Origin: Manis javanica
Lineage: Eukaryota; Chordata; Mammalia; Pholidota; Manidae
Length of the DNA stretch: 64,000 bases
Assembly: GCF_040802235.1 (NCBI RefSeq)
Contig: NC_133161.1
Location: 44,629,001-44,693,000, forward strand
Direction: 5' to 3'
Of this stretch, positions 36,839 to 49,100 are shown piece by piece. The notes under the pieces were generated by a model. That model did not search any database and was not told where the DNA came from. It saw nothing but the letters and a program-made list of their open reading frames with translations. Within the stretch, counting starts at the first letter, position 1; each line of letters opens with the position of its first letter. The translations under genes and the position numbers were made by a program.

Positions 36839-39728
36839 CACACGCACAGTACTAAGGGAAACCTATATTTGGGTGCCCAACACCCACTAAATGGGATCCA
36901 GGCTTGTGAGAAAGGAGCTTATCAGCGGCACTCAGAGGGTGGAGCCAGCACTTTCTGGGGGTAATCTAAAAGGGCTTCCTGTAGGAGGGGCCTTGAAGAC
37001 AGGCCTTGAGGGATGAAGATTTGGCAGATGACACAGGATGCCAGAGACCAGGGACCCAGGTGCAGCAAAGAGCAGAGTGAGGGTTGCAGGCAACAGGGGC
37101 TTACTGGGGAAGCAGCTGCTGTGGTCTGGGGCGGGTGGAATATGGAGCTGGAAGAGGGTGCAGGTAGGGGAAGTGGAGGGAGAGGCAGGTTGGAGCCACT
37201 CCCCTCATTCCCCCCATCAGATGTATTTTCATCAGCCCAAAGTCCATCTAGTGGTCTGGTCTCCAAGAGACCCCCATGAAGGAGATATGTCCCAGGAAGG
37301 TTCTTAACTAAGGATTGCTGTCTGGGCCTCAGTTTCCCTATCTGTAAACTGGCTTCCCAGAGAACTGGACATAGGAGGGGTATTTCAGGGGGATGTGGAC
37401 AGGACAGTGGGATGAAGCACCATAATCTCAAGATGGCATGGAAGGAAGAGAGGGAAAGGCCAACCTCAGGCTTCTGTAACCACCAAGCCTCTGACCAGTG
37501 GGGCTCTGATCCCTCTTGGGCAGAGCAGGTCTGCAGGAGCAACGTGCGAGCGCTGGCAGTGTGCTGCCCCAGCCCATGGCAGCCTTGCTGCCCACTTGCA
37601 GGCCCACCCCTCGTCGAACTTTGAGCAATCTCTATTATCGCAAATGCCTGGCATTTTTGCCTGGTAATTACAGCTCCCATAGCCCCACGAGGATTAGGGC
37701 ATGATTAAGGAGTAGGGAGGACTCTGGTGGGTGGAGAGAAATACCTGCAAATAGGCTTGGCAGTCTGACGGCCTCCTGCAAACCTCAGGATGCCATAAGG
37801 GCTCAGTGGCTAGTGAGGATCGTCCCAGGGCCTAAACAGGAGCAAAGGCCATCAGCGTTTGTCACCTCCATCACCTCCTTGCCTCTGAACTCCTATTGCC
37901 TTCCCTGGGAGCATCACAGTGGTCTCTAATGTGCTCCCTGCTTCTGCCCCACACCTACTCCCCGGCCAGGGAGAGAGGTCTGAAGCACAGTTCTGAGCAG
38001 TCCTGTCTCCAGAGAAAATGTCCCACCCCGAGCCCACCACCCAAGGCCTTCAACCACTCCCTGCCTCCTCTAATCCTCCAGGCCTCCCACTCTCAGTCAC
38101 CCCCTGTGAAGCCTACAGATACCGTGGGCTTCCATGGTCCCTGGACTCTCACCACTTCTTTTACCTGGAATGACCTCCCATACTATGCTCTACTTGTCAA
38201 AAGCCTGCATCTTGGCTTCTAGAAAAGTGTTTTTATAATTTGTTGAAACTGGAGTTTTCAAGTAACACTGGGGATATTTTGATTTATCCAGCCCTGCCAA
38301 TGGGACCCTGGTCAAGAGGTTAAGTGAGTTTCATTGAAAAGACACACTTTTCCTTCCAGGGCTGATAAACAAGGCTGCTGCAGGGAAACCGACTTCCTCT
38401 ACCGGGTGCTCAGCTGGAGTGGCCTGTCCCCAGCCAAGGAAAACAAATGCATAAACATTTTAAGGACATATAGGAAGCATTTCTGCTGGACACCTGCTGT
38501 GAATGGCCATGGAGTTTACACAGCAAGCCCGCTGGGCCTCAGCACAGCCTGTACAAAGCACTCCTTGCCCTCTTCAGCTCTCTCCCAACTCCTCCCTGCT
38601 GCTCCCCAAAGACCAGCATCCAGCCACTACAGGGACCCAGCACACGAGAGCACAAAACAGGCTCTTTAATTGTCAGCCCCGAATGCCAGGTTTGCCCCCT
38701 GCATACTTGGCACTTAGGGAGAAGGGATCTCCTTGTAACCAGAACGGCAGAGGGAACACAGTCCCTGAGCTGCTTGCGTCCTGAGTCCAAGGAAGCAGCT
38801 GCCATCCACTGCCTCTGACACTCCGAGGTCTCTCCCTGAGCCAAGGCAGACATGGGGGAGCACATGCCGTGGTCCCCGCATGTAAATGTCCCCCCTGCAG
38901 GCCCCACTCAGTCACGGCCAAGTGCTTGCTGGGCACAGCCGGGCTAGGTGTGGGTCTGGCTCCTGAGGGCTCTGCCTGTGGGGCCCACGGCTGCTCACCT
39001 GGACAGCCACAGGACAGAGGCCGCTGGGGGCCAAGGCTCTGCCTCTGGGCGCCCTCGCTCAGTCCCCTTGTTGGAAGACATTGCAGAGGAGTCCCTGACT
39101 TTGGTTTCCAACACAACTCACTCTCTGCTCTTTACCAGCCTTTCTACATTTTCTCATGCCCATTTGAAACCAGTAGGATATAAATTAATTGAATGAAGGA
39201 GGCCCCAAGTGTACAATTTTCCCTTCGCCAGGGATTGTTTTTCCCATTCTCACCTATGCCATCCTTGCTCTGCAACGTGAGGGTCTCCACAGGCTCTGGC
39301 CACTCATTCCCAGGCAGTTCTCTCTCACACATGCCACGCTGCAGCCGCATGGCGGGACCATACCCGGTTCTTCTGCTCAGCTCCATCACACTGCCCTCCG
39401 CGGCCAAGAGGTGCAGCTTCCCTCCAGGCGCATCTGACCACCCTCATGGGGCCTGGCAGGGAGTTGGGTCTGCCCTGAGATGGGCGTCTGGGGGGCTGAT
39501 CAGTAGAAGACAGGCCAATCCAGAAGCCCAGCCAGGGACACCGCTGCATCAGAGGGCATCACTTGCCTGCAAAGACCCTTGTCAGGGAACATTTTAGCCC
39601 AGAGGTCTCCAGGGCTTCGGGGCCCCCACACTTGTCACCGTTCCCACCATAGCCATGAACCACCTCACGCTTCCTTCACAGCAACAGAACGAATGAGTCC
39701 TGGCCCTCAGCATGGGGTTGACCCCTGC

Positions 39729-39734
39729 TTTATA
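39729..39734 (-). promoter_or_regulatory. MINDY4: Possible MINDY4 polyadenylation signal (TATAAA variant)
   Basis: The minus strand reads TATAAA about 365 bases past the MINDY4 stop codon. No AATAAA lies closer. A second candidate, ATTAAA, is at about 38,665-38,670. Which one is used cannot be decided from sequence alone. Confidence 0.3.
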
Positions 39735-40098
39735 GAAAGCCAAGTGCCAGGAACAACGAAGGGGCCCCAGGCTGACCGTATCAGAGGTATGGTGAGGGGA
39801 CAGCCCAGTGGGGAACAAGGGAGGGATACAGACAGAAGGCAGCAGGGCCCGCAGTCAGCCCCCCTCCAGTCCTCCGCAGTCACAGCGTCGCCAGGAGAGA
39901 GCTGCAGAGCAGCACCCTCAGCCTCCTCAGTCTGAGGCGGGCCCTTCATGGAAGGGGCAGGGAGCTCTGGATGCTTCTGCAGCAGTGCTGGTCCAGGCCA
40001 GGGCGACACTCTTCCAAGAGAACTTCTTCGATGCCTGGGGCTCAGCGGTCACCCCCAGTGATGAGTGATGGAGCCCGAGGGCTTACCCACATGAAGGG

Positions 40099-40147
40099 TC
40101 ACAAGATGGGGTCTGAGCCATTCCAGTGCACCAGTGCCCCCTTCCAC
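40099..40147 (-). CDS. MINDY4: MINDY4 last coding exon with stop codon
   Basis: This 49-bp exon encodes the end of the protein, [15 protein letters not shown] plus TGA, after a CCCGTAG acceptor. Human ends [15 protein letters not shown]. The intron before it is about 9.2 kb and contains a processed pseudogene. Confidence 0.94.
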
Positions 40148-43100
40148 CTACGGGCAGAGTAAGAGAGAGTCAGAGCTGCAAGGGCCCACAGAGCAGACAC
40201 CTCTTGCTCCCACTCACCTCAAGTTTGTGTCTCAGGCGCTTTATACATTTCCGTTTCCGCCCTCCCTACCTCGCCCCTCCAAATTCACACGCCAGGCCCA
40301 TATGAGACACAAATGCACCCAAGACCCCAGAGGAGACGAAGATGGCAGGTCATTCACTCATTCATACCAAAGATGTTTACTGAGACCCTCCTTCATGCAT
40401 GGCACTGCAGGGTCCTCAGCTGATTGGAGTGATCCACACACATCTAAATCTAGCTGCTTTCCAGGGATGCCTGAAGGTGGTACTTTAAAGGCACATGGAA
40501 AGACCTAGATATGAAAAAATTCTGGAGTATTCAAAGGGCAGGAGGAGGTCCAATTGCTGTACCCTCAGAAGGTAGGGAAAGAGGTGGGCCACAGCAGGGA
40601 GCTGGCAAGACTGTGCCACAGGGGGTCTGGGAGGCCCTGTAAGTATTCTGGGCTTTGCTCTCAGAGCCACAGGAAACTAGTGAAGCACCATGAGCAGCTC
40701 AGTGAAGCACAGATTTGCAGTTTTTTCCAATTACTTTATGAAGCCTTAAAATACATTGAGTATAATTAAACTGTAGTCTAGGATTGGATACAATTTAATA
40801 ATAGTTCAATCCCAAAATAAAAGTTATTGCAGGTGAAACCATAACATTTCCCAACACTTGATTTCAATACATGGCACTAATTTTCTAAAACAACTCAGAG
40901 GTTGTCTTGTCAACTATATTTCAATTAAAAATTTAAAAACAAAAATAAAACAACTCAGAGGAATAACATTTACAGCAGATGGATTATTTCTGCAAAATCT
41001 GGTATTAGGTATATTCTACATATACATATATCCTAAGACTGTATGAACGGGGGAACAAACATCACACACCTCAACAGCATGACCTGAATGTGAAGTCTGG
41101 AATGGGTTCACAACAAGGGCTTTTGGGAGGGAGGAGATATTTTCAAAACTTTAAGTTTTCCTTCAGTATTAAAGTCAAAATCATAACTGCCACAGAGGAA
41201 GAAAAGAGAGCAGCTTTTCTCATTTTAATTGTATGTCTGTGTGAGAAAGGTGAGAATCTCTGAGACTGGAACTGCAACAAGAAGGGAACAGGTTCTCCCA
41301 AAGATTGTTGCATTTCCCAGCTGAATGCTTGGAAGCACCAAGAGGCTTCAGTAGGCTTGTCATCAGAAACCCAATATTCTTGACTTTATTGAACAACCTA
41401 GACTCCCTCTGAATTTCTTTCTCCTTCCTTCCTCAGGCTTCTGCTCTTTGCCTTCCTTCACTTCAGTGCTTTGCTTCAATTACCACATCAATGTCTGATT
41501 TTTAGTTTGGGAGTCACAGCGTTCCAGAGACTGTGGGACTCATACTCATTCTGCTCTGCTAACCTCTTGATAACGGCAACTTCTTGGTATCTGCAAAGAG
41601 TATTTTCCCTACTTTACACCATCCCATTTCCCTGAAAATGAGCAAAAAGATTTCTTATCATTTGGAGAAAAACTCTTGTATAATTCTGTGCTTCTTGCTC
41701 CATTAGAAAGGTTAAGAGTGGGAGATATTTGCATACAGCCATCCTGAAACAATCAATATCGTGTTCTCCTCCTAGCTCCACCTGGGGCACTGTAAGGATA
41801 GACCTTCCATAACCACTGGGGAATGTGAGAATGTAACGTTCACCATAGTCTAGACACAGAACACAGCCCTGCCCTATATTGTGCATGCCAACTGACATCC
41901 TAACAAAATTCTTTCTGGTCTATAGATGAAGCAGAAAAATTGCATCTTCTTATTAAAACACTCAGCATAAAAAGCTGAGATGGGTGAATGACACAAAGTC
42001 TGCTCAGCCATGAATTTTACATAGTTTTGGGGGAGTATTCTGTCCAAAACCAGCCCTGCATTCTCTTCAATGTCATTGGTAATGCCCACGATGCTCAGAG
42101 GGCTCACCCAAAATGGGGTTGTGTGGCTTTCCAGCAACCAATCCTTACCTTCCTGCATGGAAGGCTGAGAGGTGCCATTTCACCATTTGAATCATTTGGT
42201 CCCTGGGATTGTTCTGGTTATAAATGCTCAGAAGCAGGTCTGGATGTACAAAAACATTTGCGTACATTTCTAAAAGAGACCTTTTCTCAAAGTATTTGTT
42301 AGAAAAATGACCTTGGTAAGAGACAATATGAACTTAATCTGTGCCAAGAGACACACGTGGTTGAGCTCATGCTCATCCGAGGAACCCTACCTTTGTGACC
42401 AGCCACATGGTCAACAAACACAAACACCAAATGGTCAGCATCACTTGTCCCACTGGGTGGAAGAATTAAGTGATTCTGTGGCATCTGGGTGCTTTTGAGC
42501 TGCTGTATGCCAGCACTGAGGTGGATCCAGGGGAATCCATGAGGTGCTTTGGGATTCAGTCACTTTGATGGACTCCATCATCTTCACAGCATTCGTCATT
42601 GCTTGAAGAAGGAACACTGGGACCATGTCTGCAGACAACCTGACCAAGCTGGGAGCAGTCAGACTGCTCCCACAGCTGCCCTGTTTGGCACTGGAGTTGG
42701 ACGATGTCCCAGGGTAGCTAATACAGACCCAGTTGGTAGGATGATGGATGCAGCTCTGACTTGCACAGCTGAGCAGGTTCAGGAAGTAGGACAGGCTGGG
42801 AAGGAATCATGGTGATCACAGGTTCCAAAGGCCCAGGTTGACTTACTGCATCACTGGGTAAACAGGACTTCAGCAATCTGCAGCAGCATAATGCAGGGCT
42901 TAACTGATTCTGCTACACAACTTGAGATATTCAAGTTTCTTCCTCTGCTCATCATCTTTGCAGTTTTGAAGCATGTCACTAAAAAGCCTTTATTGTTCTT
43001 TAAGATTTGTAGGTAAGTTTCTTATCAGTCTTGGACACCAAGGACACATCCTAAATCCAGACCCCGCAGAGGGCAGCAGAAGGGAAACAGAGAGGAGAGC

Positions 43101-46100
43101 AACCTTCCACCCACAGCCCGGCTCCAGGCAGGCACCAGGCATTCAGATTTGCAAAAGGGAAGCTACTGTCCAGACCAGGGCGGTTCCTTGCCCCCAGTCA
43201 TAGTGAGAATGAGGGTGAGAGTCAGAAATAGACCAGACTTCCTATATCCCCATAAGACCTACACTCAGCCTGGCCCCCAAGGCAATTCCCCATCCATTTG
43301 CATCCCTCCCAGCCTTTACTCTGCTTCCACAGGCAGACAGAACTTTCTCTTATGAGCTCTCAATGTACAAACATTTCAGATCCTGGCAAAATGGAGTTGG
43401 CATCAAAGAAGGGATGAGTCATTAGACACCCAGGTCACTAAGTCTTACAGTCAGGCTGTGTGTTCTGAGGCTTCGTTTTGAGGCCTTTCACAGAGGTAAC
43501 TGACCCAGCCAACAGGTACCAATGCAGGGAGAGTAATAGAGGCACCAGAGAGAAGCAGTTTGCAATTAAGATAGAAAATCAAAGCAGAGACATTTTAAAA
43601 ATTGAAAGGGCTGAGCCAGGAAGGACGCTATGCATACGTAGGGGATGATGGTTCCAGAATAGGAATGGTTCTGCAAGTTGGTGAGTCAACTACAAAGACA
43701 GTAGGAAGAACTGTGCATATGTGATTAGGGAAGGGCAGAGAGAGGAGGAATGGAATGGAGACACTCCACAGAGCAGCATCAGCATTAAAGCTCACTTTCC
43801 AAGTACTAATTCCAGAGGCTGAGTTTGAACTTAGGCCCCGGTCTCCCAACCTCAGCACCAATGGCATTTGGGCCACATGCTTCTGTGGTGGGGCTGTGTT
43901 ATGCACTATAGGGTGTTTAGCAGCCCCCACCAGCTACGGCAACAAAAATGTCCCCAGACATTGCCAAATATCCCCTGGATGAGGACCATTGGCACAGGAG
44001 TTGAGCTCAATGCAGATGCCATGGTCCCTGGGGTTCAGGTCAGCTCAGCATCATGGAGGACGAACACGTCATGGCCGCAAATGGGACCCTTTCCTCCCCA
44101 GGGCCATCACCACAACAGAGTGGCAGTTAATTGCCTCAACAGATTTTCAACATTAATGAATCTGGTGTATTTTGGGGTGAGGGGTGGGGGAAGAAGCTTG
44201 ACAGAGCCTGTATCAGCAAGAAGAACAGGACAGGCCTGGTTTTAAAGCCTCCAGAGTTGAAGGGCAGAAATACACCCTGGAGCTCCTCTTACCCACTTTG
44301 ATTTCCAAAAACTACCCTGTGTGTGAGTTTCCCTTCCTGTGCTGCAGCCACTGGGGGCGGTTCTAGAATGAGCCATGTGCTCTCTCTTACCCCTGGGCCC
44401 TGGCCTGTGCTGTGCCACCCACCTGGAAAGACCATGCTCCCACCCTACCCCCCATCCTTCAGAATCAGACCCAGGACTTCTCCCTCCACGGGTGTTCTGA
44501 CCCCCAGGCAGCCTGGGGTCCATCCTCAGCACCAGTGCCTGGCTCTCCCCGGCCATACTGTCATGGAGTCTCCCTCCCCCACCAGACTGTGAGCTTGAGG
44601 GCAGAGCTGATCTCACTCACCTCCTTTCCCTCCACAACCTCTATCTCTGTGTTCCCCCCTCCATGTACTGCTGAATGAACACATCCCCTCCATACCAGCT
44701 GCTTCTCCTGGAGCCCCAGGCTCCCAGCAGGAAAACCTAAATCTTCCCTCACACCACACTTTCCCTTCCCTCTGACTCAGGCGGTCACAAGGCCCTGGCC
44801 ATGGCCCACTGCTACTCTCTTATCCCTCCTCCTGACTCTTCCTCCTCCTCCCATGCATGTGTGAGCCCCTTAAGGTCTCCAAAAGAAAGAGAATGCTCCT
44901 GCATCTCTTTTCTCAACCTTACAACAGCTCAGAGAAGGGATGGTTATACCTAATCAACAGATTAGGAAACTGAGGCCCAAAGCAGAGTCAAACCTTCTCT
45001 AGGTCATGCAATGTGACAGCAGCAGAACCAGGACTCAACTGAAGTGTCCAGAGTCCTGTTCTGTGTTTTCCCGGCATCAAGGCATCGAGTGTTCCATGAA
45101 CCCAACCACAGCGAGGAACACAACAGGCAGGTGTGTGTGCAGGCTGCAGGCTGGGGAATCAGAAGACAGCAGTTGGGGCAGAAGGAGCATCTAGGGGACC
45201 CTCCTTTGATGGGTGAGAGGCATGGTGAAGAGGGTACCTGGGCAAGAAGTGTGTCCACAGAGGCGTGAAGGCTGTACCAGGCCCCTCAGGCAGGTAGGGG
45301 TGCAGCTGAGGGAGACGGGCATTCAACTCCAGCCCCTGGACGGCACTGTTCCCACTGAAATTACATTTTCAATTTCTTGTCTGAGCTTCCAAACAGAAAC
45401 ATCTGTGGCCCAGCCCCAGGCACTGGTTATGAGTTTCTTTCCTCTTTTCTCTGGACTCTTGTCAACTGTTTCATTTTCTCCCACTTTAGCTAGGCTGGGG
45501 TCACTGTGTGTGTCTTGATTGGGAATGACCATAAATGAGTCTGTTTTTGCTGAAATGGTTATAGAACGGCAGGAGGAGGGAGGTTGGGGGGCAGACCCCA
45601 CATCCAGGACACAAGCGAAGGTAACAGAAGACTCTCTGATGCCGAGATGTGCATCACACTAGTGAGCAGAGAGGGCACAGGACTGGGGACAGTTCAACTT
45701 AGGATGCTCTTCTCCAAAGGCAAAACTGGCAGTCTGGTCTTGTGCAATGTCACCGTGGCAACAAAGCCAGGTGGTGGGAAGTCACACTGCCCACTCAGTG
45801 ACCTTCCACTGGGCTGACAGCAAGGGCCTAAGCTTTAGGTCCTGTACTGCTCATGACTCAAGGAGTAGCCTGGGGCACAGACTTCTATTATGGAGACTCT
45901 CACCTATTAAAGGAAGTGGTGCCCAAGGGCTTTTCTGTGAATCCAAGCAAGCTGCCATACAGCCAGGTGTGCGGTGTGCCCCTGGCTGGGTCAGGGTGAG
46001 CGTCAGAGGTCTTTGTGGGGCAATAGAGCTGGGTCTGAGGATAGACAGTGGTGTCTCTCTCCCTGAATTAGAATAGAGTTGATTCTGAAGTTGACTTCCA

Positions 46101-49100
46101 TTCAGTTGTGAACTCTCTGAGAACAGGAACCAAGGCTTCTCTAGCTGTTTCTTCCGTGGAGTTCAGCCTAGGGGTTGCATGAGGCTGAAGTGATGGGAGG
46201 GAAACCTCACCTGCCCGCAGGGTCAGTCCATCCTGCAGTGAGTGTTCAGCTGCATCCCAGCAGGTTCCTGGGCTCTCACTGGCCTTAGAAATGACCCAAG
46301 CTAGAGCCATAGCACCACATGTACCCGTCCTGTCAAGGCAGGGGCCTCCTATAGGCAGCAGCAGGATTCATCCCCCCAAAGGCAAGGCCCCATCTCCCAT
46401 GGGTTCTCCCTGACCTCAAAGGCCACTTTCCCAAGTTTATTTCTTTGAGCAGTTTGAGAATTTGGGATGAAAACAAAATGCAAAGCCTTTGTAATCCAAC
46501 TCCTTGGAACAGAATTCCAGAAGGCTGCGTCTGCTGTTTTCCATTAGAATGGTATGTTATCTGATGGGTACAGAGGGGGCAACAACACAGCACTCCCACT
46601 ATTTACTGACCCACTCAGCTTTTCCAGAATAATGTTGGGAGAAGTCTCACTGTGTAGGTAGAGCCACCGTGAGGGAGCAAGTGATTGGGGAAGTAGAACA
46701 GGCAGGCAGCTGGTTCCAGGAAAGTCCTAGCAGAGCATGGAGCACCCATACCTGGGGGAAGGGGTGGGGGGAAAGCCAGCAGAGCCCGGAACAAAGTACC
46801 CCTGGCCCTGCGTGTTCTAGCAGGCCAGAGCTGAAGGCCAGCTCTTCCCTTGACACTCACTGTCACAAGGCAGCCAGGAGGGCATGGGGATGGGGTGGGC
46901 CCTGCCTTTACCAGGCACCAGAACACCTGTTCTCAAGTGTGGTCCCGGGTCAGTAGCACCAGCTGCGTCTGGGAACTCCTCAGAAATGTAAATTCTCAGG
47001 CCCTACTGAACCAGAACCCCTGGGGGTGGGACCCAGTGATCTGTGTGTGACCATGCCCTCCAGAGGTGCCTGCTAAAGCCTGAAGGCCATGCTCCAGAGC
47101 AAATCTTCCCAACAAGTGAGCTAGAGAAGGACACGGGTGGGCCCGAAAATTGATCTCCTCAGGGTGAAGCCTGAGCCAACCAGAGTCCCCAGGCCAGTTG
47201 TCCATAACCCTGTGTGCTGCACAAGTATGACGATTTCCTCCCTGTGACAAGGACCAGGAAGTGCCACTGGAGGAGATGCCAGGGCTCAGGCAAGCCCACA
47301 GCCCTGCAGCAGTAAGCGGGGGCTGATGAGGGGAGGGAGGGGGGAGACTCGGCCTGAGCCATCTGCCCCAGCTTCCTCCATCATCTGACAGGCCATGATT
47401 TCACTGGTCCATGCTGTGGCGCAGGGCCAAAGGGTGCCGGGCAGTGGTCCTGGGAGAAGGGGGCAGCAGACACACAAGAAAGAGGCATTCTGGGCCCACA
47501 CTCGCATGCAGGTGTCTCTGGACTGAGCTCCTGACAGACCCCAAGTCTGTCTCAAGCTCTTGCCAATTGGGGCTGAGCCCACGAAGCCCAGTCCCCATGC
47601 CCATGGGAGGCGCATGGTGAGTCTTACGGCAGAACCATTCTTGGGAAAAGAAGAGCTACTCCTGATGGGGCAGTTGGAGAGGTTCTAGGTGGTGGGCTGC
47701 CACAGGGAAGGGCACAGGGACAGAAGAAGGCCTTCAGTGAAGGGTCCCCGGGATCCGGAGGTAGGTGGAGCGTGTGCTCTGGGTGCAGTCCAGAGCCCTT
47801 CTTGGCAGACCCACCTGCAGGAAGGATCCTCTCCCACCCTGCCCTGCATAAGGTGCTGAGGCAGTGTCACCTCCTGTCCCCACTGCTGCCCTTCTCTCAT
47901 CACTCAGAATGAGTGGCCTTTCTACATGAAAGGAAAGTGACCTGCATGTGCCTCTAATTCTCCTGATGAAAGAAACACCGGCACATGACCCCACAAGAAT
48001 GCTTTGTCCCTGGCCTGCTGGGCAAGCAGGTGGATGGATGAACAGATGGATGAATGGATGGGGCATAATGAGGATGTCCCAGCATCACCCACGTCCCCTC
48101 CCTGGTATCTCCACTGCGTACATGGAGTCCTCTCTCAGCAGCTCCACGCAAGGGCTCACTTGCCTGCAGGTAAGCAGCACCCCACGGCTGCAGGTGAGCA
48201 GCACCCCACGGCTCCAGGTGAGCCCCTGCATCTCAGGCAGTTAGGGCCACAGGGTCACATCCTCTGCCCCAACCAATTCACAAACAGGGCAATGACGTCT
48301 GCCTAAGGTCACCTGAGTCATGAGTAGCTGAGATAATAACAGTAAGCTATTCACAGGGCGCTTGGTAATGTCCCGGCGCTCTTCACAACAGCCCTAGGAG
48401 CCAGGCACAGCCATTATCCCCGTTTCACACATGACAAATAAGTGGAGTCTAGGGACTCACAGCCAGAAAGCAGCAAGGTCAGGATTCAACCCCAGAAACC
48501 ACACTCATCGCACCTGCAAATTCTACTGCTTCCCTAGAAGAAGGCACTGGAATGCAGGTCTCCTCCTCTGAGGCCTGCCTCTCCCACTGTATCCTGAGGC
48601 CTCAAGTCATTCCCCAAAGGCTTTGTGAAGGGCCTGTCTGAGCACTGGGGTAGGGGGAGTCCCCAGGGCTACAACACCCCTAGCCCTCCAGAGTGCTGCC
48701 CCAGCCCTGGCCAGCCAGTGAGCTCCTAAGTAAAGTGAGCCTCAGTTCACCCTGGAGTCCTGGCAACTCCCTCTCATGGCCTGAGCTTTAGCCTCCCCTC
48801 AAATACTGAGGGGCTGGACTGGAGGAGTCAAGGAGCCCTGCTGTATGTCTAAGGTGATGGGGGTCTGCTGCTCCAGGAAACTGCTCTGAGCTACACTCTG
48901 GCTGGCCAGGCCCCATAACCTCACCCCTCCCCAGGTAACCTTACCTGTCCTTCCTCCCTTGGGCCTAACAGCATTCACCACAGCTGGTAGCTGCTGCCTT
49001 GAGCAAGGAAGGGCCTCAGCTGCTGCCCACTCATACTCCCAACCTCCAGCAAAGCACATCCTCAGAAGCTGTCTGAAAGCATGTTGTCCCACAAAGCACA

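Larger units (their letters stand above)
24015..39700. other. Intergenic region between MINDY4 and AQP1
   Basis: This is about 15.7 kb without any recognised exon. The length fits the gap of roughly 19 kb between the same two genes in human. It contains MIR fragments, simple repeats, a purine tract near AQP1 and a GATA motif cluster. Because both genes run in the same direction, AQP1 regulatory elements are expected here. Confidence 0.8.

Noticed and set aside
36922-37680. 252-residue minus-strand open frame
   Set aside because: No recognisable domain, overlapping open frames on the other strand, and GC-rich composition make chance the best explanation.
38665-38670. ATTAAA as the MINDY4 polyadenylation site
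   Set aside because: It would give a 1.4-kb 3' UTR, longer than I recall for this gene; kept only as an alternative.
48164-48223. Direct repeats as a CRISPR array
   Set aside because: The units abut without spacers, and the window is mammalian.
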